A DNA stretch of 64,000 nucleotides, taken from contig JAKSPD010000003.1 of assembly GCA_024405115.1 (NCBI GenBank), positions 62,001-126,000 of the forward strand. Reading direction: 5' to 3'. Position 1 is the first letter of the stretch. The number at the start of each line of letters is the position of its first letter. The translations under genes were made by a program, and so were the position numbers. Positions 34,931-41,075 of this stretch are shown in pieces. Under the pieces are notes generated by a model that saw only the letters and a list, made by a program, of their open reading frames with translations, was not told where the DNA came from and searched no databases. Source of the DNA: Lachnospiraceae bacterium. GTDB lineage: Bacteria; Bacillota; Clostridia; Lachnospirales; Lachnospiraceae.

Positions 34931-35770
34931 TTATTTTCCGTCTATACGCTTCTGTTCTTCATGCTCGATTTTCTTTATACTCTTATCGGGAGTAGGAAGA
35001 TCTTCCGGCATGGTGCCGCCAAGCTCCTTGATAGTCTGCCGTACCTTTGCGCCTACCTCATAATGCGTCCGGTTTGCCTTTTCCTTTCCCTGTATGTTTT
35101 CCCTGCGGAGCTTTTCATCTGTCTGTGTGGCGCGGAAGAGATTTGCGGCAAGCTCTGTGCTGCCCATGAAGTCAAGAATATCCTGACTCTTTTTTAAGCC
35201 CTTTCGTTCATGAATTTCTTTTCTGCCAAGACCGCCGTAAAGGCCCTGATACCCGCAGTTCTGGAAGATGGCGTAATCTTTCGGCTCGACAACGCCGGCA
35301 CCGTGAGCGGCATCTGCGAGAGACTTGTTGTGTTCCCTAAGCTCGTTCCGGATGGCAAGCCGCTTTTGATCCTCTGTGAGCTGGTTGAATTCATCCTGCA
35401 GTTCCTGCCTTCTGGTCTGTATGGCAAAGTAGGTTTGAGCCTGAGCGATAATTTCTTTTCTGGGATCCCCGTTCATGGCGATCAGGTAGCAGGCATAGCG
35501 CGAAAGCTCAATATCGCCGATGTCCTTATGCGTTGCTCCTGCTTCGACGATTTTTCCCACGTGGGAAAAATGGTCAGATACATCATTTCCGGCGGCTTCG
35601 CATGAAGAAACAGCTTTATCAATTACATTGTTGAATTTATCCCAGCGCTTATACTCCAAAACTGATTGAAGTTCCCTTGCATACCAGAATTCAGCTCCGT
35701 ATTCGTTAATGTGCCTGATACTGTCAAAAATATTTTCTGTATGTGATTCAGAATAGTGAAAAAAGAACAT
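34931..35770 (-). CDS. dinD: DNA damage-inducible protein D (DinD)
   Basis: A 279-residue DinD. The E. coli protein inhibits RecA filaments and is SOS-induced. Visible: the BRO-N-like start FDSIRHINEYGAEFWYARELQSVLEYKRWDKF (one line of the family), LSRYACYLIAMNGDPRKEIIAQAQTYFAIQTRRQE, and GLYGGLGRKEIHERKGLKKSQDILDFMGSTELAANLFRATQT. Start: ATG 35770 with aaaggagata upstream. Its presence in phage-derived islands is common; no LexA-like box (GAACNNNNGTTC) was found upstream. A 26-base inverted repeat (35809-35834) and a partial copy of the repressor tail lie before it. Confidence 0.88.
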   Translation of the reverse strand: MFFFHYSESHTENIFDSIRHINEYGAEFWYARELQSVLEYKRWDKFNNVIDKAVSSCEAAGNDVSDHFSHVGKIVEAGATHKDIGDIELSRYACYLIAMNGDPRKEIIAQAQTYFAIQTRRQELQDEFNQLTEDQKRLAIRNELREHNKSLADAAHGAGVVEPKDYAIFQNCGYQGLYGGLGRKEIHERKGLKKSQDILDFMGSTELAANLFRATQTDEKLRRENIQGKEKANRTHYEVGAKVRQTIKELGGTMPEDLPTPDKSIKKIEHEEQKRIDGK

Positions 35771-35808
35771 CGTATCTCCTTTCTATAGCCGGAATGATAA
35801 GTGCGCTG

Positions 35809-35834
35809 CGATTTTGCCGAAGTTGACAAAATCG
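35809..35834 (-). promoter_or_regulatory. Inverted repeat upstream of dinD
   Basis: CGATTTTG (35809-35816) and CAAAATCG (35827-35834) form a perfect 8-bp inverted repeat with a 10-base loop, 39 bases before the dinD ATG. It could be an operator or a terminator for the repressor transcript, as no T tract favours either. Confidence 0.4.
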
Positions 35835-35848
35835 TCAGGTACGGGTCA

Positions 35849-35978
35849 GGTAGATCACGCCGTTCCGGAAGCAGAGGCTTACTTGACAATCTGCATGAAT
35901 CCTGAAAAAAACGCATGTTAATTTTTCAAAAAAATCGCAGTCTGTCAAGCGAGGTATATCACGCCGTTCCGGCAGCAG
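35849..35978. repeat. Two copies of a 26-base direct repeat
   Basis: Copies at 35849-35874 and 35953-35978 match at 24 of 26 positions (GGTAgATCACGCCGTTCCGG core). The second copy is the 3' end of the repressor gene, including its TGA; the first is a duplicate of that tail in the intergenic region. Confidence 0.8.
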
Positions 35979-36414
35979 TATCTTTTCGGTACTTCTCTCC
36001 TTCGAGCATTGTTTCCATTCTTTCGATGATCTTTCCTTTGTCTATATCATCAAGGCGGTCATACAGTTGCACCAGGTGATTAAGATTCTGGGCATCTTTG
36101 AGGGTGGCCAGCTCTTCCAGCTTACGGATTGTGTAAGCTACAGCTTCATGATATTTGATGTCAGCTTCGGGGAGCTTCCCGCCGGCGCAGAGAACAGAAT
36201 TCGGAAGTGGATCGTCGGTCCAGCCCATGAGGTAGGCGGGAGAGCAGTTCAATGCATTTGCAAGAACGGCAATCTTATCACGCCTCATATTGGCAATCAT
36301 ACCGTTCTCCCATTTTCTAACGGTGCTTTTTCCAACACCAACTTTATTCCCAAGTTCTTCTAATGTCATATCTCTTTCAGTACGAAGAGATTTAATTCTT
36401 AATCCGATATCCAT
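35959..36414 (-). CDS. XRE-family phage-type repressor
   Basis: A 151-residue CI-like repressor. Its helix-turn-helix lies at residues 4-60 (LRTERDMTLEELGNKVGVGKSTVRKWENGMI, then YLMGWTDDP). The rest (80-151) is a helical, probably dimerising region, with no peptidase (LexA/CI) motif visible, so it is unlikely to self-cleave during SOS. Start: ATG 36414 with ggagg upstream. Its promoter overlaps operators (see 36434-36539), consistent with autoregulation. It keeps the element silent. Confidence 0.88.
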   Translation of the reverse strand: MDIGLRIKSLRTERDMTLEELGNKVGVGKSTVRKWENGMIANMRRDKIAVLANALNCSPAYLMGWTDDPLPNSVLCAGGKLPEADIKYHEAVAYTIRKLEELATLKDAQNLNHLVQLYDRLDDIDKGKIIERMETMLEGEKYRKDTAAGTA

Positions 36415-36433
36415 AATTGTATCCTCCGTGGCG

Positions 36434-36539
36434 AATATAACATAAAAGTGTCATAAAGGCAACGAAAATATCATAAAGGACACAAAAACGATTGACAAAG
36501 GAAAATAGGGTGATAATATGAGAGTGTCGTAAAAGACAC
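36434..36539. promoter_or_regulatory. Divergent promoters with three repressor operators
   Basis: Minus promoter: TTGCCT (36457-36462), 17 bases, TATATT (36434-36439, extended TG). Plus promoter: TTGACA (36492-36497), 16 bases, extended -10 TGaTAATAT (to 36519). Three 16-base sites share GTGTCrTAAArGACAC: 36448-36463 (GTGTCATAAAGGCAAC), 36468-36483 (ATATCATAAAGGACAC) and 36524-36539 (GTGTCGTAAAAGACAC, perfect). Site 1 covers the repressor promoter -35; site 3 lies at the start of the plus transcript. Classic CI/Cro switch layout. Confidence 0.85.
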
Positions 36540-36560
36540 ATTTAAAGAAAGGAGAGCGAT

Positions 36561-36758
36561 ATGGATAAAGACAGACTCGAATATGAAATGAAAAAAAAGA
36601 ATGTTTCAGTAGATGATTTGTGCGAGCATGTTGGAATCAGTAGGTCGGCATATTATAGAAAATGCAAAGGAAAACGGAGCAACAGATGCACAGGCATATG
36701 CACAGGGCATTGCACAGGGAGCTGCAGAGGGAATCTTCGAGACACTGTCATTGAGTAA
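36561..36758 (+). pseudogene. Cro-type (DUF739-like) gene truncated by deletion
   Basis: ATG 36561 has gaaaggagagcg upstream. The first 38 residues (MDKDRLEYEMKKKNVSVDDLCEHVGISRSAYYRKCKGK in parts) are the start of a small phage helix-turn-helix protein. After KCKGK the frame changes to a Thr/Cys/Gly-rich string (RSNRCTGICTGHCTGSC) that is simply another frame of a large phage gene. The true C-terminus is gone. Junction lies near 36651-36675. Confidence 0.8.
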
Positions 36759-38223
36759 GATCAAAGGTCTTGCTGTGGATGATGATTTTGTGGCAAAGAA
36801 TGCCAAAGAATTCATAATAGCAATGGAAAAACAGATGGTCGGAGAAGGATCAGAAGAGTTCTTCACGGACATTGCGAACGATGTATCCGATGCAATCATC
36901 ATGAAAGATAAGTCACAGTGGCAGCAGCTGGTTAATGCAAACATTGCGGCAGGAATGAGTGAAGAAAAAGCAAAGGCTGCAGCTGTACTGGACCTTACAA
37001 AACAGGCAGCTGTATCATTCCTTGGCGGAGCGGTATCAGGCGCATTCTTCGGAGCAGGCGCACAGGTTGCCAATAAGTCAAGGGTAACCTCCAATTTGTA
37101 CACTGACCTCGTTGAGGATTACAAGAGCGGGAACGCTGATGCGGCAATTGACTCAAAATATGATGCTCTTTCTTCAAACCAGAAAGAGCAGGCACTAAAT
37201 GATGCAATTGATGCCCTTGAGAATGAAAGGGTAAATAGTGAATCAAAAAACATTCCGGAATCCGAACCCGTAAAAGCGGGCAAGGTGACCCAGATAAAGA
37301 ACCCATATGAAGGTATCATGCCGGTTGAGAGTAAAAGCATAAGGGACAGGTTCGAACTGAACCCCAAAAGTGTAAATGATGCTTCACAAGAGATCAACAG
37401 CGCAGAGGCAGCCTCAGTGAATGGGGTAAAAAGTTTCAAAGGATTTCTGAAAGAGAAATACAAAGAGCTGTTCAATAAAAACGGAGGTGACAGAGTAGTC
37501 AGGGTTGAGGGCGTATCTTTTGAAGACGGGCCATATGATGTTGCCCTGAATCAGACGCTTGTAAAAAAGGTCATTAACGACAAAAACCTGAGTGCCGAAA
37601 AACTGGCCGTAATTGAACAGCTTGATGACATAGTAGAAGATGCAGAATATGTCGGAAGCGGTTCGTATGTTCAGCATGGCTCCAAAAATAAGGATACTGT
37701 CAGGTTCGATTATTTCGAAAGGGGCATAAGCATTGATGGAAGGCCGTATGTTGTTGCTTTTGATGTGGAAGTTTTTCCGAGCACCAACAATTACAGAACA
37801 CATAAGGTAGTAAGAGAAATAAGCCTGACAGACGAATTCACCACCGACATGGCTCCAGAAGCCACCGCAATGAATTACACTACCAGTGCCGACGTGGCTC
37901 CAGAAGCCACCGCAAAGGAGGTCCGTTCAGACTTTACCGATATTATAATCCCGGGACAGGAAAAAGTCAAACTGTCTGGGAAAGATAATAAGGGGAGCGA
38001 TGCAAAAAGACTGGACGCTTCTGGATTAAATGAGAATCAGACAAAGCTTCTTGAGGCCATCAGGGCAAATGACACTGTCACGGCCGAGGATCTTATGGAC
38101 CGGATGCCGGCAGACGAAGTCGATGAAGTCGTAACATATGGCGATAAAAACGGATCACCAGAAAATGCTTCAAACACTTATGAAACTTCAGGAAATAACA
38201 ATCAGGCTGAAGTCAGGGTTTAA
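36658..38223 (+). pseudogene. 3' fragment of a large phage protein (large polyvalent / MuF-type) gene
   Basis: From about 36658 the frame encodes ENAKENGATDAQAYAQG, then an acidic helical region, a glycine-rich hydrophobic stretch (AAVSFLGGAVSGAFFGAGAQ region), a spacer, and a C-terminal domain (about 37430-37840) with FDYFERG and YVVAFDVEVF. Such assemblies end in small nuclease or toxin-like domains in large polyvalent proteins of phages and mobile elements; this is inference, not a confirmed match. A short repeat of APEATA follows (37848-37920). No start codon of its own: bases before 36658 belong to the Cro-type gene in another frame. Confidence 0.65.
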
Positions 38224-38350
38224 ATCTTATATACAAAAGTATTGAGCTATAAATGGATTAAACCAGTATGGACAAATGCTTTTGAAAAAAGTATGATTAT
38301 CAATGGTGAATGTGCTTTCATGTTTTCTTTTTCTGATTTGGAAATTATAA
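38224..38350 (+). other. Flank after the large-protein gene, with an open but unassigned frame
   Basis: The frame after the TAA at 38221-38223 stays open to a TAG at 38378-38380, encoding about 50 residues (WIKPVWTNAFEKSM, FMFSFSDLEIINV) without a start codon preceded by a ribosome site. It could be a remnant of a chromosomal or phage gene. CTTATATACA (38226-38235) also occurs in the terminator at 32311-32320. Confidence 0.35.
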
Positions 38351-39916
38351 ATGTACGAAAAGAGAATGATCAAAAATAGTATTAAATGGGTTCTGACAGC
38401 ACTGCTTATAATGACAGTGTTCATGTTGTCTTCATGTGTACGCGAAACTTCTGAAAAAAAATTTGAGTCGCTGGATGACTTTAACGGATGCACGATCGGA
38501 GTTGATAAAGAATCAGCTTACATTCCGCTGCTTGAAGAACGTTATCCGGATTCTGACATTATTCCTTATAATGATTATTCAGACATTATTTATGCCTGCG
38601 GTACCGGGAAAATTGATGCATTTGTTGCCGATGAGCCGAACATGGTATGGTATCTGGAGGAGGACCCGAGACTTGGATATCTGCCGGACAGTCTATGCGG
38701 TTTTAAATACGGGTTTATGTTCCCCAAGACAGAAGAGGGGAAAAAACTAAGGGATGAGTTCAACATTTTCCTCCATGAATTGAGTGAAAGCGGAGAACTG
38801 ACGGGAATAATTAACGGGTGGACTGATGACTTTGACAAGGTATTTGAAATTAACATTAATGAGCTGCCTGACACAAACGGAAGGCTTACCTTTGCCACAA
38901 GTACGGAAAACGGGGTATTCGACTATCTAAGGAACGGCGAATTTGTGGGAGCTGATATGGATATCGCGGCGCATTTCTGCCAGAGAATGGGTTATGCCAT
39001 GGATGTGGTTGATGTGGCGTTTGCAGCATTACCCGCTACGTTAAGGGGAAGGGCGGACTTCTGCGGGGCCGCACTGCCAATAACTGAGGAAAGGTCAAAA
39101 GCATTTCTTTTTTCAGACCCGTACCTTGACGGAAATGTTGTGATGGGTGCCCTTGGAAGCAGAATAAAGGGATGGAACGTCGAGGCGGATGAGCTGCCAT
39201 TTTTTGAAAGGGTTGCCGATGAATTCCAAAATACATTCATTAAGGATAACAGATGGAAGATGTTTCTTGTCGGTATAGGAAACACGCTTCTTATTACTTT
39301 GAGTGCCATTGTTCTGGGGACTGTACTGGGATTTGTACTTTTCCTGCTTAACAGAAAAGGTGTGAGAGTCATTGGGATTATTGAGGGAAAACTGAGTGAC
39401 CTGATTGAAAGGATTCCGGTAGTAATAATTCTCATGATCTTTTTCTATATTATTTTTGGAAGATCTGATATAAGCGGCGTTCTGGTCTCCACCATAGGTT
39501 TTACCGTGATTTTTGCCGTCAGCATATATGACATTATATCATCAGGAATAGAGTCCATTGATAATGGCCAGGAAGAAGCCGCATATTCTCTCGGCTTTTC
39601 TGAAAAGGACACACTGCTTCTGATTCTTCTTCCTCAGGCAATTCAGAAAAGTAGCGGAGCTGTGAAGAGTGCCATGGTCTCTTTAATACAGGGTACTGCG
39701 ATAGTGGGTTATATTGCCGTGCAGGATCTTACGAGGGTCAGTGACCTTATAAGGGGACAGACATATGAGGCGTTTTTCCCCGTTATTGCAACGGCACTTA
39801 TTTATTATTTTCTTTCCCTGTTCCTGACCTTTATCATTAATCACATCGGGCTTAAGTTTAATCCTGAAAAACGTGGGCGTAGGGATATACTTGAGGGGGT
39901 GAATGAGCATGATTGA
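38351..39916 (+). CDS. Amino-acid ABC transporter: receptor-permease fusion lipoprotein
   Basis: A 521-residue polar amino-acid uptake component. It has a lipoprotein signal with lipobox LSSC (C29), a receptor domain (about 35-165), a second, shorter receptor-like domain (about 175-280: GRLTFATSTENGVFDYL, ALPITEERSKAFLFSDPYL) and a HisM-type permease domain (about 290-510) with the cytoplasmic coupling loop EEAAYSLGFSEKDTLLLILLPQA. The first part is short for a complete receptor, so two partial lobes may act together. ATG 38351 or 38366 can start; neither has a strong ribosome site. Overlaps the ATPase gene. Confidence 0.88.
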   Translation: MYEKRMIKNSIKWVLTALLIMTVFMLSSCVRETSEKKFESLDDFNGCTIGVDKESAYIPLLEERYPDSDIIPYNDYSDIIYACGTGKIDAFVADEPNMVWYLEEDPRLGYLPDSLCGFKYGFMFPKTEEGKKLRDEFNIFLHELSESGELTGIINGWTDDFDKVFEININELPDTNGRLTFATSTENGVFDYLRNGEFVGADMDIAAHFCQRMGYAMDVVDVAFAALPATLRGRADFCGAALPITEERSKAFLFSDPYLDGNVVMGALGSRIKGWNVEADELPFFERVADEFQNTFIKDNRWKMFLVGIGNTLLITLSAIVLGTVLGFVLFLLNRKGVRVIGIIEGKLSDLIERIPVVIILMIFFYIIFGRSDISGVLVSTIGFTVIFAVSIYDIISSGIESIDNGQEEAAYSLGFSEKDTLLLILLPQAIQKSSGAVKSAMVSLIQGTAIVGYIAVQDLTRVSDLIRGQTYEAFFPVIATALIYYFLSLFLTFIINHIGLKFNPEKRGRRDILEGVNEHD

Positions 39917-41015
39917 ACTCCTGAACATATCAAAAAGCTATGGGCAGTCCACTGTGCTCAAGGATATGAGCATGGTCATTAATGACGGTGACATAATAGC
40001 CGTGATAGGTCCTTCGGGCTGCGGAAAGTCAACATTGATGAGATGCATTATCGGACGCGATCCGCCGACTTCAGGGAAAGTGTTATATAACGGGACGGAG
40101 CTTATAAAAACAGGCAGGGATCTTCCTAAGAGCTGTGAGAAGATGGGAATGGTTTTCCAGAACTTCAATCTTTTCCCACATATGACGGTACTTGAAAATG
40201 TAATGGTACCTCAGATACGGGTCCTTGGAAAGAGCAGACAGGAAGCATACGATAAGGCAATATCACTGTTGAGAAAAGTAGGTCTTGCATCAAGGCGTTT
40301 TGAGTACCCTGAAGTTCTTTCCGGAGGACAGAAACAGAGGGCGGCAATTGCCAGGACGCTTGCCATGGACCCTGAGGTGGTCTTTTTTGATGAACCGACC
40401 TCTCTTCTTGATCCCCTTATGACGGAAGAAGTTGAACACGTAATAGCTGAAATTGCGGGTGAGGGGATAACGATGATGATCGTTACCCACAACATGGAAT
40501 TTGCCAGGAACATCAGCAACCGTGTTCTTTATCTGGATGACGGGTGTGTATATGAGGATGGTTCACCCGAACAGATTTTTGATAATCCTAAAAAACCGAA
40601 AACAAAGGCATTTATAAGGAAACTTAGAGTATACAGCTTTGAAATATTTGGAAAAGATTATGATTTTCCGGAGTTTGTTGCCGGTTTCAAGCAGTTCTGT
40701 GCTAAGCAGGGTTTTGAAAGGAAGGAAATCAATGCGGCACTGGCAACCTGCGATGAGATAATTAACGGAATAATTGCACCAACACTAAATGAAGCCAGCC
40801 ATATCCTCATGCAGGCAGAACATTCCGAATCAACAGGGGAAACAATATACTCTATCAGTTATTCTGGCGACAGGCTTGATCCTCATGATACTGATGATTT
40901 TCTTCGCCTTAAGCTGATCGAGCATTATACAGGAGGTTTCCTGTATGAGTTTCTTGAAGATGAAGAAATGCATAACAGGGTCACGGTTGTTAAAAGAAGC
41001 ATTAAACAGGCGTAA
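39903..41015 (+). CDS. Amino-acid ABC transporter ATPase with extra C-terminal domain
   Basis: Energises the adjacent permease. The 370-residue product has Walker A GPSGCGKST near residue 35, signature LSGGQKQR near 139, Walker B VVFFDEPTS and the H-loop THNM. The NBD ends about residue 240, normal for GlnQ-type proteins, but about 125 residues follow. That tail (EFVAGFKQFCAKQGFERKE, ALATCDEIINGI, ISYSGDRLDPHDTDDFLRLKLIEHY, NRVTVVKR) aligns by eye with the HATPase domain of the SpoIIE protein encoded next, but lacks the catalytic Asn, so it looks like a degenerate anti-sigma-kinase fold. Confidence 0.88.
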   Translation: MSMIELLNISKSYGQSTVLKDMSMVINDGDIIAVIGPSGCGKSTLMRCIIGRDPPTSGKVLYNGTELIKTGRDLPKSCEKMGMVFQNFNLFPHMTVLENVMVPQIRVLGKSRQEAYDKAISLLRKVGLASRRFEYPEVLSGGQKQRAAIARTLAMDPEVVFFDEPTSLLDPLMTEEVEHVIAEIAGEGITMMIVTHNMEFARNISNRVLYLDDGCVYEDGSPEQIFDNPKKPKTKAFIRKLRVYSFEIFGKDYDFPEFVAGFKQFCAKQGFERKEINAALATCDEIINGIIAPTLNEASHILMQAEHSESTGETIYSISYSGDRLDPHDTDDFLRLKLIEHYTGGFLYEFLEDEEMHNRVTVVKRSIKQA

Positions 41016-41075
41016 TTACGGACAGGAAAACCTGATCGGAGAGCAATAAGAAGAAGTTAGGTTAAAGGAGTAAAG

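Larger units (their letters stand above)
32332..38345. mobile_element. Decayed prophage / integrative element next to tRNA-Thr
   Basis: The segment between tRNA-Thr and the ABC transporter operon holds a broken integrase, phage-type repressor with divergent operators, a truncated Cro-type gene, a truncated large phage protein gene, DinD, and an accessory toxin-antitoxin-chaperone operon. No structural, packaging or lysis genes remain. The right end is not defined; no copy of the tRNA-Thr 3' end was found near 38.2-38.4 kb. Limits given are approximate. Confidence 0.85.

Noticed and set aside
36613..36657. N-terminal part of the large-protein frame (MICASMLESVG)
   Set aside because: These bases encode the Cro-type helix-turn-helix in another frame; the start is fortuitous and the gene is truncated.
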